Source: Chitinophaga cymbidii (GTDB lineage: Bacteria; Bacteroidota; Bacteroidia; Chitinophagales; Chitinophagaceae). Taken from it: 64,000 nt of DNA. The stretch spans positions 2,480,001 through 2,544,000 of the forward strand of contig NZ_BKAU01000001.1 of the NCBI RefSeq assembly GCF_007992715.1, read 5' to 3'. Made by a program: the position numbers and the translations under genes. Below the pieces are notes generated by a model. It was not told the DNA's origin, did no database searches, and was given only the letters and a program-made list of their open reading frames with translations. Numbering within the stretch: position 1 is the first letter of the stretch; every line of letters begins with the position of its first letter. Shown here in pieces: positions 35,459-44,199 of the stretch.

Positions 35459-37882
35459 ATGACGAAAGGATACAGACACCTGATCATCGCAGGCGCTGCG
35501 CTTGCGCAGATAACGGCTTGCAAGCCATCAGAAGAAACTGCGAAAGCCAGGTCTTTCAGCGGCGTTTACCCGCACCTGGCCATGTATAACAATGAAGGAG
35601 AATGCGGTACCGGCGCGGTAGTGCCCTGGGCCGGCAAGCTCTGGGTGATCACCTACGGCCCGCATTTACCGGAAGGCTCTTCCGACAAACTGTATGAAAT
35701 ATCGCCGGACCTGCAACAGACCGTGCGCAGCGAAAGCATCGGCGGAACGCCGGCCAACCGCATGATCCACACAGAAAGCCGGCAGCTTTTCATCGGACCG
35801 TATGCGATAGACAGCAGCGGTAAAGTAAGGGCGATCCCCTACACCGCCATGAAGGGCCGCCACACCGGTAATGCCCGTCATCTGACAGATCCCGCCGGCA
35901 AGATCTATTACGGCACGATGGAAGAAGGTTTTTATGAAGTGGATGTAAAAACGCTGCAACCAACGATGCTTTATCCGGACGCCAACCCCCGCGGCTCCGT
36001 TCCCGATCTCCTGCCCGGCGCACATGGCAAGGGACTATATTCCGGGCAGGGCGTAATGGTGTATTCCGATAACGGCGAGCCCGGCCCGAAATCACTCACA
36101 GACTACACGGTGGAATCCGGTTCTTTATCGGAATGGGACGGGAAGAACTGGAAAACGGTACGCCGCAACCAGTTCGTGGAAGTGACCGGCCCCGGCGGTA
36201 TCTACGGGAATAAAAATTCTGATACCGATCCCATCTGGTCAACAGGTTGGGACCACCGCTCCCTATTGCTGGCCGTGCGCGATCAGGGCAAATGGCATTT
36301 CTACCGCATGCCGAAGGCCAGCCACAGCTACGACGGCGCGCATGGCTGGAACACGGAATGGCCGCGCATCCGCGACATCGGCACGCCTCAGCAGCCGGAT
36401 TACATGATGACCATGCACGGCATGTTCTGGCGTTTCCCCGGCGGTTTTAACAGCACACACACCGCCGGCATCCGCCCGCGTTCCGCATATCTCAAAGTGA
36501 TCGGCGATTACGCCCGCTGGAACGATCAGCTCGTATTCGGCTGTGATGACTCCGCGCAAAAGGAATTCCTCAACAAACGAAAAGCGAAAGGCGGCATCGA
36601 AGGGCCGGGGCAATCCAATTCCAATCTCTGGTTCACCTCCATGGATATGCCGGACCAGCTCGGCCCCAATACTGCGGAAGGCGCCGTATGGCTGAACGAC
36701 AACGTAAAGGCGAACGAGCCCTCCGAACCCTTCCTGTTTGCAGGGTGGCCGCTGCGCTCCGCCTGGGTGCAGAATAACGGCAACAAGCCTGTGCAATTCA
36801 CGTTTGAAACAGATAAAGAAGGCAATGGTCAGTGGGCTGAAACACAGACTGTGACGGTATCCGCGGGTGGGAGCGCTCCCATTGTATTTCCGGCGGATAT
36901 GCCGGGTGAATGGATTCGCGCAAGGACGAACGGTAACACAAATGCCACGCTGCATTTTTACTACGCCGCGAAGGATAGCCGGAAATCCGCGCCGGACGCG
37001 ATGTTCAACGGACTGACAAATATTTCCGCTACAAAAACGACCGGCGGCCTGCTCTATGGATTAGGAAAAAACCGCCGTACATTGGGAGTGCTGAACGATG
37101 CGGGATATTATGAGCTGAATGAAAAGATGGAACTGGAAAAGAAAGAAGATACCGCCACGAGCGCGTTCATCAGCAAAAAGTTTGCGGTCCGGCATGAAGG
37201 AGTGACCATAGACGCTGCTTCCGTACTGGTGGTGGACGACAAAGGCCGCCGCTACCGCCTGCCGCTCGGGGATGATGCTTTCACCGGCCTCACGCAGAAC
37301 GGCTCGCTGCGCATTTGCCGCGAAGTGGCTACGGAACGCGACCTGTTCAACTGCCACGGTACGTTTTACGAACTGCCGGCAGAGAACGCGGACGGATACG
37401 CGAAGATCCGCCCGGTAGCGTCACACGCTTACCGCATCAACGATTATGCATCCTATCGAGGATTGCTGGTGTTGACCGGTGTGGATGCGGACGTGAACAG
37501 CGAACATATCATCCGTTCTCCGGATGGAAAAGCGGCGGTATGGGCCGGTGTGATAGATGATCTGTGGAAGCTCGGAAAACCCACCGGGCACGGAGGCCCC
37601 TGGAAGCAGTCGCCCGCAAAGGCCGGCACGCCTTCCGATCCGTACCTGTTCGGTTTTTATGATAACCGCAGCCTGCAACTTTCACACGACGCGCAGCAGC
37701 CCGTCACCTTTAAAGTGGAGCTGGACCCCGTTGGCACCGGTGTATGGATGCAGTATAAGGAGGTAACGGTAGCGCCCGGCGAAAGCTTTGCGTTTCAGTT
37801 CCCCGCAGATGTGCAGGCCCGCTGGATAAGGTTTGTGAGTAACAAGGATTGTAATGCTACAGCCCAACTGGAATATAAGTAG
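35459..37882 (+). CDS. Large orphan lipoprotein with two duplicated C-terminal beta modules
   Basis: An 807-residue predicted lipoprotein with lipobox ITACKPSE, probably surface-exposed like SusD. Residues 30-415 have short repeated strands of propeller type (GKLWVITYGPHLPEGSSDKL, GKIYYGTMEEGFYEVDV). Two related ~82-residue segments are at about 421-503 and 725-807. Each begins PSEPFLF or PSDPYLF, has a VTVSAGGS or VTVAPGES stretch and ends GEWIRAR or ARWIRFVS, so one arose by duplication. I know no named family or catalytic motif. The ATG at 35459 overlaps nothing and follows the SusD stop by 1 bp. The C-terminus overlaps the next gene by 29 bp. A substrate-binding or hydrolytic role is possible but unproven. 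Confidence 0.85.
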   Translation: MTKGYRHLIIAGAALAQITACKPSEETAKARSFSGVYPHLAMYNNEGECGTGAVVPWAGKLWVITYGPHLPEGSSDKLYEISPDLQQTVRSESIGGTPANRMIHTESRQLFIGPYAIDSSGKVRAIPYTAMKGRHTGNARHLTDPAGKIYYGTMEEGFYEVDVKTLQPTMLYPDANPRGSVPDLLPGAHGKGLYSGQGVMVYSDNGEPGPKSLTDYTVESGSLSEWDGKNWKTVRRNQFVEVTGPGGIYGNKNSDTDPIWSTGWDHRSLLLAVRDQGKWHFYRMPKASHSYDGAHGWNTEWPRIRDIGTPQQPDYMMTMHGMFWRFPGGFNSTHTAGIRPRSAYLKVIGDYARWNDQLVFGCDDSAQKEFLNKRKAKGGIEGPGQSNSNLWFTSMDMPDQLGPNTAEGAVWLNDNVKANEPSEPFLFAGWPLRSAWVQNNGNKPVQFTFETDKEGNGQWAETQTVTVSAGGSAPIVFPADMPGEWIRARTNGNTNATLHFYYAAKDSRKSAPDAMFNGLTNISATKTTGGLLYGLGKNRRTLGVLNDAGYYELNEKMELEKKEDTATSAFISKKFAVRHEGVTIDAASVLVVDDKGRRYRLPLGDDAFTGLTQNGSLRICREVATERDLFNCHGTFYELPAENADGYAKIRPVASHAYRINDYASYRGLLVLTGVDADVNSEHIIRSPDGKAAVWAGVIDDLWKLGKPTGHGGPWKQSPAKAGTPSDPYLFGFYDNRSLQLSHDAQQPVTFKVELDPVGTGVWMQYKEVTVAPGESFAFQFPADVQARWIRFVSNKDCNATAQLEYK

Positions 37883-38960
37883 ACTGATTTTTTTGGTCAT
37901 CCTGTGTGCGCAGGCGGCAATGCCCGCGCACGCGGATGATACCATCCGCAAATATGAAGTGAAGGAAAGCGACAGCCTTACCTACACGCTGAACCTTGTG
38001 CTGAACGAAGCGGGGCAGCCGCAGTATTTCTACCGGAACATCTATACGCCGGTGTGCAATACCGGCGAATGCAAACCGGTGTACATCAATTTTTACTGGG
38101 ACCTGATGGGCAACTACATGCGGTTCGACATGCCGCCGAACGAAGTGCTCACCAAAACGGACCACCGCGAATTCCTGGAAAAGGACTATGCCAAGCTGCA
38201 GGAAATACTTGCGCGCGAAAGCTCCCTCCTCGCGGAGCTGAAGATGGAAGACCTCGTTGTGAAAGGCACGGAGAACATTTCCGATTCGGCCAATATCAAA
38301 ACGGGCGCAACGCTGAAGACGATCAAAAACGAAGTGATAGAAGGCGCGGTGTTCACCTGCTATACGCTCTGGCATATCGCGCATGGAAAGGTGGTAGAGG
38401 AGATACAGCAAATCACGGAGAGCTATACTTCCCCGAAGCTGCTGCATCATTTCCTGCGCAGCAGTAACCATCATTACGAATACTGGGCCATGGAAAAAGT
38501 GATCGGGGCGGATGGACAGGTGCGGGCCGGGTATGAGGAAGACATCAAAGGGATCATTGCGGGGGAGAACATTTTTACGGCGCGGCACGCCCTGCAGGCG
38601 GTGCACCCCGCTTTCTTCGCAACGTCCGCCCGCCAGCGCTGGCTTTGGGAAGTATACCGCCCCGCCGTGTATCCCTTCCAGATGGCCATCCTGCGAAAAC
38701 TGAAAGACATTCCCCTTACCGAAGCCCTGGCTGTTCGTATAGCTAAGGCCGTTAGAGAGGGAAACCATGAGCAATTTAAAATAAAACTGGCGCTGCTGGC
38801 CGCGCAGCAAAAGCTGGCGGACAAAGCGCAACTGGAGCTGGCTGCGCAGCTGAACGACCCGGACGCGGGCGCGGAAATATTCGCGGCGCTGTCTGCCATG
38901 AAGCCGGCGCATAAAACAGTACGCCAGAAATTGTTGGATTATAAAAAGAAAAATGACTGA
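37854..38960 (+). CDS. Secreted protein with FMN-attachment-type TGAT motif (probable ApbE substrate)
   Basis: A 368-residue secreted protein with a signal peptide ending near MPAHA. Around residues 145-175 it reads SANIKTGATLKTIKNEVIEG, then AVFTCYTLW. This closely resembles the FMN_bind domain end, where [S/T]GAT is the site at which ApbE links FMN to the last threonine, here T153 (codon 38310-38312). The region before it has a Cys pair (C68, C73) in TPVCNTGECKPVYINFYWD and LEKDYAKLQEIL. The C-terminal 110 residues are helical and HEAT-like. The family call is my inference from the motif and from the ApbE gene two positions downstream. It overlaps its neighbours by 29 and 8 bp, so translation is coupled. 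Confidence 0.8.
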   Translation: MLQPNWNISRLIFLVILCAQAAMPAHADDTIRKYEVKESDSLTYTLNLVLNEAGQPQYFYRNIYTPVCNTGECKPVYINFYWDLMGNYMRFDMPPNEVLTKTDHREFLEKDYAKLQEILARESSLLAELKMEDLVVKGTENISDSANIKTGATLKTIKNEVIEGAVFTCYTLWHIAHGKVVEEIQQITESYTSPKLLHHFLRSSNHHYEYWAMEKVIGADGQVRAGYEEDIKGIIAGENIFTARHALQAVHPAFFATSARQRWLWEVYRPAVYPFQMAILRKLKDIPLTEALAVRIAKAVREGNHEQFKIKLALLAAQQKLADKAQLELAAQLNDPDAGAEIFAALSAMKPAHKTVRQKLLDYKKKND

Positions 38961-40794
38961 TATGAAACTATTGATGCGCCTCGCGGCGGCCGGCATTGCC
39001 CTCCTGCTGCTGCACAGCAGCCTTTACGCCCAAAAGCATGTGTTCGTGGAAGCAGAATCCTTTGAAAACAAAGGCGGATGGGTGACCGACCAGCAATCCT
39101 TCGTGGTCATCGGCTCTTCCTACCTGATGGCGCACGGCATGGGCAGACCGGTGAAAGACGCCGTAACCACGGTGACCTTCCCCGCCAAAGGCAAATACCG
39201 GATGTGGGTGCGCACCAAAGACTGGGCGCCCTTCCCCACAGGTCCGGGTAAATTCACCCTTTCCATCGACGGTCAGCAGGCGGGCCCCGTATTCGGCGCC
39301 AGCGGAAACGACGCCTGGAAATGGTACGACGGCGGCACGGTGGACATCAAAAACGAACAGGTGAAGCTGACGATGAAAGACCTCACTGGCTTTAACGGCC
39401 GCTGTGATGCCATCCTCTTTACCGACGCTGCGAAATTCACTCCGCCCAACACGTTAAAGGACCTCACCGCTTTCCGCAACAAGCTGCTGAATTTGCACGC
39501 GGAACCGGATAACGGTGGGCACTACGACCTCGTAGTGGTAGGCGGCGGCATCGCCGGTACCTGTGCCGCGATCTCCGCGGCGCGCCAGGGCCTGAAAACC
39601 GCGCTCATACAGGACCGCCCGGTGCTCGGCGGCAATAACAGCTCCGAAGTGCGCGTGCACCTGAAAGGGGATATCGACAAGAACCACTACCCCAAGCTGG
39701 GCAGGATCGTGCGGGAAATGGATAACGGCGATCCCGGCAACGGCCATCCTGACGCAGCAGAGTATGGCGACAAACGCAAGATCGAGATCGTAAAAGCGGA
39801 AAAGAACCTGACGCTGTTCCTCAACATGCACGTGTACAAGGTAGAGATGGATAAAGACCAGATCAAAGCCGTGATCGGCAGAAATATTTCCACCAACCAG
39901 GACGTGCGTTTTACCGGTACATTTTTCTCCGACTGCACAGGAGACGGCACCGTGGGCTTCCTGGCCGGCGCAGACTTCCGCATGGGCCGTGAAAGCAAAG
40001 CGGAAACTGGCGAATCGCTCGCTTCAGAAAAAGCGGACGATTTTACACTCGGCACTTCTAACCTCTGGGCTTCCCTGGAGCGGGACACCGTATCGTCTTT
40101 CCCCGAAACGCCCTGGGCCCTGCAATTCTCCGATGAATATCATATCGACCAGGCAAGGTCAGACTGGGAGTGGGAAACCGGCTTCGGCAATTTCAACACC
40201 ATCACGGAAGCCGAACAGATCCGCGATCATAATCTCCGCGCGATCTACGGCAACTGGTCTTACCTGAAAAAGAGCAAGCCCGAAAAATATGCGAAGCGCG
40301 AGCTGGCATGGGTAGCTTATATCGGCGGCAAAAGGGAATCGCGCCGGATACTCGGCGATCACATCCTCACGCAGATGGACATCCAGGAAGGCAAATTCTA
40401 TCCGGACGGCGCCGTGACCGCTACGTGGACGATCGACCTGCATTTTCCGCAGGAAAAGAACAGCAAGTATTTTGAAGGGCAGGAGTTCTTCGCCAGTACC
40501 AAACACATCCGCGTAGCGCCGTACACCATTCCGTACCGCTGCCTGTATTCCCGCAATATTTCCAACCTGTTCATGGCCGGCCGGAATATCAGCACCACGC
40601 ACGTGGCCTTCGGCAGCACCCGCGTGATGCGCACCTGCGGCATGATGGGCGAAGTGGTGGGCTTTGCGGCCGGCATTGCGAAAAGACATAACACATCGCC
40701 CAGGGGCGTATACCAGCATCACCTGCCGGAACTGATCGCCATCCTGAAAGATGAACCGCTGCCGCCGCAGCAAATGACGAACAAGGTAGAATAA
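38953..40794 (+). CDS. Secreted FAD-dependent oxidoreductase with N-terminal beta-sandwich domain
   Basis: A 613-residue flavoprotein with a signal peptide (MRLAAAGIALLLLHSSLYAQ). Residues 27-160 form a beta-sandwich like carbohydrate-binding or xanthan-lyase-type modules (VFVEAESFENKGGWVTDQQS, KGKYRMWVRTKDWAPF). The FAD_oxidored part starts near H190 with YDLVVVGGGIAGTCAAISAA, followed by VLGGNNSSEVRVH, then FFSDCTGDGTVGFLAGADF and the late FMAGRNISTTHVAF. Similar enzymes occur in polysaccharide-degradation loci of this phylum, but the substrate of this group is not established. Secretion of an FAD enzyme directly beside a likely covalent-FMN protein and ApbE suggests electron transfer between them. 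The start at 38953 overlaps the previous gene by 8 bp. Confidence 0.92.
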   Translation: MTDMKLLMRLAAAGIALLLLHSSLYAQKHVFVEAESFENKGGWVTDQQSFVVIGSSYLMAHGMGRPVKDAVTTVTFPAKGKYRMWVRTKDWAPFPTGPGKFTLSIDGQQAGPVFGASGNDAWKWYDGGTVDIKNEQVKLTMKDLTGFNGRCDAILFTDAAKFTPPNTLKDLTAFRNKLLNLHAEPDNGGHYDLVVVGGGIAGTCAAISAARQGLKTALIQDRPVLGGNNSSEVRVHLKGDIDKNHYPKLGRIVREMDNGDPGNGHPDAAEYGDKRKIEIVKAEKNLTLFLNMHVYKVEMDKDQIKAVIGRNISTNQDVRFTGTFFSDCTGDGTVGFLAGADFRMGRESKAETGESLASEKADDFTLGTSNLWASLERDTVSSFPETPWALQFSDEYHIDQARSDWEWETGFGNFNTITEAEQIRDHNLRAIYGNWSYLKKSKPEKYAKRELAWVAYIGGKRESRRILGDHILTQMDIQEGKFYPDGAVTATWTIDLHFPQEKNSKYFEGQEFFASTKHIRVAPYTIPYRCLYSRNISNLFMAGRNISTTHVAFGSTRVMRTCGMMGEVVGFAAGIAKRHNTSPRGVYQHHLPELIAILKDEPLPPQQMTNKVE

Positions 40795-41753
40795 TGTGGA
40801 TCATCGCCGCCCTGATCAGTTTCCTGCTGCCGGAGGTCAGCTTTGAAGGCACCGCCCAGGGAACCACGTACCACATCCGTTACCTGGATGTAGGGCAGCG
40901 TTATCTGAAAATACAGGTGGATTCCATCCTGTCGGACATCGACAAGGCTTTGTCCACTTACCGGACTGATTCCGAAATATCAACCTTTAATGCGTTCGAT
41001 GATTTCCGGTATCAGTCCGGTCATTTTTACCCCGTGCTGCAACGCGCGTATGAAGTGTATATAGCCACCAACGGCGCTTTTGACCCTACCATATCGCCGC
41101 TGACGGAAGCATACCGCAAAGGGAAGCGCAGGGGGCAATCCTGGACCGGACAGCTGGATTCCCTGCTGTCATACGTCGGCTTTCAATACATTACTTTCGA
41201 TTCCGTTTCCGTGCACAAGACCAAATCCAATGTGCGGCTGGACCTTGACGCCATCGCACAGGGATATACGGTGGACGTGATCGCCGCTTACCTCGAAAAA
41301 AAAGGCATCACGGATTACATGGTGGAAGTAGGCGGCGAGCTGCGCGTGCATGGAGATAGAAAATGGCCGGTGCAGATAGAAGACCCCGTTCATCCCGGCC
41401 AGACGCTCCGCACATGCATGATCTCCAACCGGGCGATGGCTACCTCCGGCAATTATAATAATCACTATCAGCAAGGCAACCAGGTATTCAACCACATCAT
41501 CAACCCCAAGACCGGCCTTTCCCGGCCCGACCCGCTGCTGAGCGCCACCGTTTTCGCGGCGGACGCCATGACCGCGGACGCTTACGCCACCGCCCTGATG
41601 GTATTGGGGCTGGAAGAGGCAAAACGTTTGTTATCAAGGGAAAAGCAGCTGGATGCCATACTCGTATATAATGATAACGGCCGGCCGGGCGTTTTTTTTC
41701 ATTTTTCATCTTCGCTTCATCTTCCCGAAATAGTTTTGTCATGTAATCATTGA
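40794..41753 (+). CDS. apbE: FAD:protein FMN transferase
   Basis: A 319-residue enzyme that moves FMN from FAD onto a threonine of a target protein in the periplasm. A hydrophobic N-terminus (MWIIAALISFLLP) should export or anchor it. Family motifs are complete: STYRTDSEISTFN, NGAFDPTISPL, LDLDAIAQGYTVD, VEVGGELRVHG, FNHIINPKTGLS, and the metal-site region VFAADAMTADAYATALMVLG. The ATG overlaps the stop of the oxidoreductase gene in a TAATG arrangement. It is the last clear member of the SusCD operon, and its most likely substrate is the TGAT protein encoded two genes upstream. Confidence 0.95.
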   Translation: MWIIAALISFLLPEVSFEGTAQGTTYHIRYLDVGQRYLKIQVDSILSDIDKALSTYRTDSEISTFNAFDDFRYQSGHFYPVLQRAYEVYIATNGAFDPTISPLTEAYRKGKRRGQSWTGQLDSLLSYVGFQYITFDSVSVHKTKSNVRLDLDAIAQGYTVDVIAAYLEKKGITDYMVEVGGELRVHGDRKWPVQIEDPVHPGQTLRTCMISNRAMATSGNYNNHYQQGNQVFNHIINPKTGLSRPDPLLSATVFAADAMTADAYATALMVLGLEEAKRLLSREKQLDAILVYNDNGRPGVFFHFSSSLHLPEIVLSCNH

Positions 41754-41774
41754 TCAAACTATAAATCGGAAATT

Positions 41775-42266
41775 ATGAAAACAAAAGGAATGATCGTGGC
41801 TGCGCTGCTGTTATCTGGCGCGGCATTTGCACAGGCACCGGTAAAAGCCGGCGGCAGCGTAAAAGCAGGGCAGGCCATTGAGGCCGGAAAGGCTGGCCTG
41901 AAAGCCAATACGGAAGCATCCGGAAGCGCCCGCATACATGGGGCGAAAGCAATGAAAGCAAAAGTGGAAGACGGAATACAGACTGCCGCGGACCATGCCT
42001 ATGCCGCAAAGCACAAGGTACGGCAAACCGCCGCTGATGTGGTGAATAACGCCCCGAAGGCGGTACAGGTGAATGCCGGCACCAACGCGCATGTACAGGC
42101 AGATCACCCCGCGGTACAGGTGCGCACGAAAACAGGCATTTCATCCGGCGTAAAAGCGCCTGCCGTGCAGGATGCGTTGCATCACGCCGGTATGATGCAT
42201 ACAAAGGTGGTGCCTGTAAAGGTAAGCACCCGCATCAACGGCGGCGCGGGACTGAGGATTTTGTAA
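41775..42266 (+). CDS. Secreted Ala-rich, low-complexity protein
   Basis: This 163-residue protein has a signal peptide (cleavage near AFAQ). The rest is rich in Ala, Lys, Val and Gly with imperfect repeats (VKAGGSVKAGQAIEAGKAGLK, KAMKAKVEDGIQTAADHAYA), somewhat like LEA or apolipoprotein-type amphipathic helices. I recognise no family. It starts 21 bp after the apbE stop with no terminator between, so it might be read from the same promoter. An inverted repeat follows its stop. Confidence 0.75.
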   Translation: MKTKGMIVAALLLSGAAFAQAPVKAGGSVKAGQAIEAGKAGLKANTEASGSARIHGAKAMKAKVEDGIQTAADHAYAAKHKVRQTAADVVNNAPKAVQVNAGTNAHVQADHPAVQVRTKTGISSGVKAPAVQDALHHAGMMHTKVVPVKVSTRINGGAGLRIL

Positions 42267-42279
42267 CCTTTTTTCAGCG

Positions 42280-42317
42280 AACAGGTTTTTGCCGTCTTGC
42301 GGCGGCAAAAACTTGTT
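42280..42317. terminator. Strong hairpin downstream of the Ala-rich gene
   Basis: A 15-nt arm at 42280-42294 pairs with 42303-42317 with one mismatch, around an 8-nt loop. The stem contains a T-run and an A-run rather than ending in T's, so it is a probable but non-canonical terminator or an mRNA-end stabiliser. It may close the SusCD/flavin operon. Confidence 0.5.
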
Positions 42318-42332
42318 ACTTTTAGTTGAGCA

Positions 42333-42641
42333 ATGGGAAGAGTTTTTTTATACCAGGCGGCGTTGATATGCCTGCTTTTTATGGTCCGCCCGCTCAGGGG
42401 GCTGGGGAACAGTGACGTGCGCCCGGTGGCGGTGACAGATACCGTGCCTGCGGCGCCGAAGCCGGCGGAGAAAGGAAAAGAAAAGGAAACGGTGAAGAAG
42501 CAGAAGCCGGACATCCTCAAGGAAGTGCCGAAAACACGCCGCAAGTTAAAGCCTATTCCCATTCCGACGCCCATTCCTGTGAAACCCATCAAAGTCATCA
42601 AGCCAAAAGTTATTAAACGGGTCACCGGATTGATCCGGTAG
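42333..42641 (+). CDS. Small exported Pro/Lys-rich protein
   Basis: A 102-residue protein with a hydrophobic N-terminus (residues 5-22) and a low-complexity body rich in Lys, Pro, Val and Ile. It contains IPIPTPIPVKPIKVIKPKV near the end. The body is reminiscent of periplasm-spanning linkers such as that of TonB, but the TonB C-terminal domain is absent. No family was recognised. It lies 16 bp upstream of the barrel gene, so it probably heads the run that includes the two-component pair. Confidence 0.6.
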   Translation: MGRVFLYQAALICLLFMVRPLRGLGNSDVRPVAVTDTVPAAPKPAEKGKEKETVKKQKPDILKEVPKTRRKLKPIPIPTPIPVKPIKVIKPKVIKRVTGLIR

Positions 42642-42657
42642 ACTTAACGATATCTGT

Positions 42658-43506
42658 ATGAAAAACATCATTGCTTTATCCATCCTGGGATTATGGAGCA
42701 TGAGCGCGTCTGCACAGGAAGACAGCACGGAGAAAAAGAAAACCACCTTTACCGTTGGCGCCACCTATGCGAACGATGTCAGCTATTACGGGCAGCGCGC
42801 GGAAGAACGGATGCCGTACATCGCGGCCAGCGCTTCGCTCCGCCTGCCGTCGGGCATTTATTTCTCCGGCCTGGGTTACCGCTTGCTGAATGATTCCAGT
42901 AACGTGGTATCCGCCTCCGCCGTCAGCGCCGGCATTGCCTTCAACCTGGGCAAAAAGCTGTCCGCCGACATAAGCTACAGCCATCTTTTTTTTCCGGCGC
43001 ATTCCCCTCTTTTGCAGGCTGCCAACTCGGATATGGCCAGCGCCTCCCTGAGTTATGAATACTGGATGACGACCGGTGTGAATGTGGACTACGCCTTTGG
43101 TAAGGAGCAGGATGTATTTGTAACGCTGAGCACGGAAAAGTTCATCAACCTCGGTCACCTTTTCAGCCAGAAAGATTTTGTTTCGCTGACGCCCTCCGTG
43201 GAGATCGTGGGCGGCACACAGCATTTTTACCAGACCTATGTGGAAGAGAAGCGGCTGCGCGACAGCCTGCTGGGCATTCTGCCACTGCCCATTATAGGCG
43301 GCCAGGATGACGAGCCGGCTACCACCACTTCCTCATCCACGAGCTTCGACCTGTTGTCTTACAACCTGCGCATCCCGCTGGCGTACAACCGCTCGAATTA
43401 CCTGGTGGAAGCGGCCTGCCAGTTGTCCCTACCCGGGAAGCATGCGGAAGCCGGCGCGGGAAACCTGAATACATTTTTTACGTTTAGCTTTTATTATCAG
43501 TTCTGA
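42658..43506 (+). CDS. Predicted outer-membrane beta-barrel protein
   Basis: A 282-residue protein with a signal peptide ending SASAQ. Alternating strands are evident (FTVGATYANDVSYYG, SADISYSHLFF, ASASLSYEYWM, VNVDYAFG), and it terminates in an aromatic FFTFSFYYQF as outer-membrane barrels do. About 10-12 strands could fit. Its function is unknown. It is 16 bp upstream of the response-regulator gene, suggesting that the two-component system controls or is controlled by envelope state. Confidence 0.78.
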   Translation: MKNIIALSILGLWSMSASAQEDSTEKKKTTFTVGATYANDVSYYGQRAEERMPYIAASASLRLPSGIYFSGLGYRLLNDSSNVVSASAVSAGIAFNLGKKLSADISYSHLFFPAHSPLLQAANSDMASASLSYEYWMTTGVNVDYAFGKEQDVFVTLSTEKFINLGHLFSQKDFVSLTPSVEIVGGTQHFYQTYVEEKRLRDSLLGILPLPIIGGQDDEPATTTSSSTSFDLLSYNLRIPLAYNRSNYLVEAACQLSLPGKHAEAGAGNLNTFFTFSFYYQF

Positions 43507-43522
43507 TCAATTATAAAAACAG

Positions 43523-44197
43523 ATGAAGGTATTGATCGTGGAAGATGAAAGGTCACTGGCGGCAGAAATGGAAGCATTCCTGAAAAAGGCGTTTTATTTA
43601 TGCGACCTGGCTTACACCGCAAAGCAGGGCCTGACGAAAATGGAAGAGAACCAGTACGATTTTATCCTGCTGGACCTCGGCCTGCCGGATAAGGACGGAC
43701 TGCATGTACTCGGTGAGGCAAGAAAGAATTGTCCGGATGCCGCATACATCATTATCACCGCCCGCGGGCAGCTGGAAGACAGGATACAGGGGCTGGACCT
43801 GGGCGCGGATGATTATCTGCCCAAGCCGTTCTCGCTACTGGAATTGCAATCGAGGATGCAGGCCATTGCCCGGCGGAAGTTTGCGGTGAGCGACAGCGTG
43901 ATGGCGCTTGGGGATTTTACGATCGATATGAACAAGCGCATGATCTATTTCGGAGAAGAGGAGATCGTATTGTCGCGGAAAGAATTTGACCTGCTGAGCT
44001 ACATGCTGCTGCACAAGAACAGGCCGCTCACCCGGATGCAGCTCAGCGAACATATCTGGGGGAATTTTTCGGATGACGATTATGATTCGAACTACATCGA
44101 TGTGCATATCAAGAACATCCGCAAGAAGCTGGCGGCCTTTTCGTCCGTAGAGTGGTTACAGACCATCCGCAGCGTAGGATATAAAATAAAAGTCTGA
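43523..44197 (+). CDS. OmpR-family response regulator
   Basis: A 224-residue DNA-binding response regulator. The receiver has the acidic pocket in VEDE, phospho-acceptor D51 in ILLDLGLPDKDG, and the lysine in YLPKPFSL. The C-terminal winged helix (about 130-224) includes VLSRKEFDLLSYMLLHKNRP, then the recognition helix region NYIDVHIKNIRKKL and the wing TIRSVGYKIKV. The kinase gene starts 2 bp after its stop, so this is a classical two-component pair. Probable targets are the neighbouring envelope genes. Confidence 0.95.
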   Translation: MKVLIVEDERSLAAEMEAFLKKAFYLCDLAYTAKQGLTKMEENQYDFILLDLGLPDKDGLHVLGEARKNCPDAAYIIITARGQLEDRIQGLDLGADDYLPKPFSLLELQSRMQAIARRKFAVSDSVMALGDFTIDMNKRMIYFGEEEIVLSRKEFDLLSYMLLHKNRPLTRMQLSEHIWGNFSDDDYDSNYIDVHIKNIRKKLAAFSSVEWLQTIRSVGYKIKV

Positions 44198-44199
44198 GC

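Noticed and set aside
37857-38996. 379-codon frame opposite the TGAT-motif protein
   Set aside because: No domain, and the plus-strand gene has a signal peptide and operon position.
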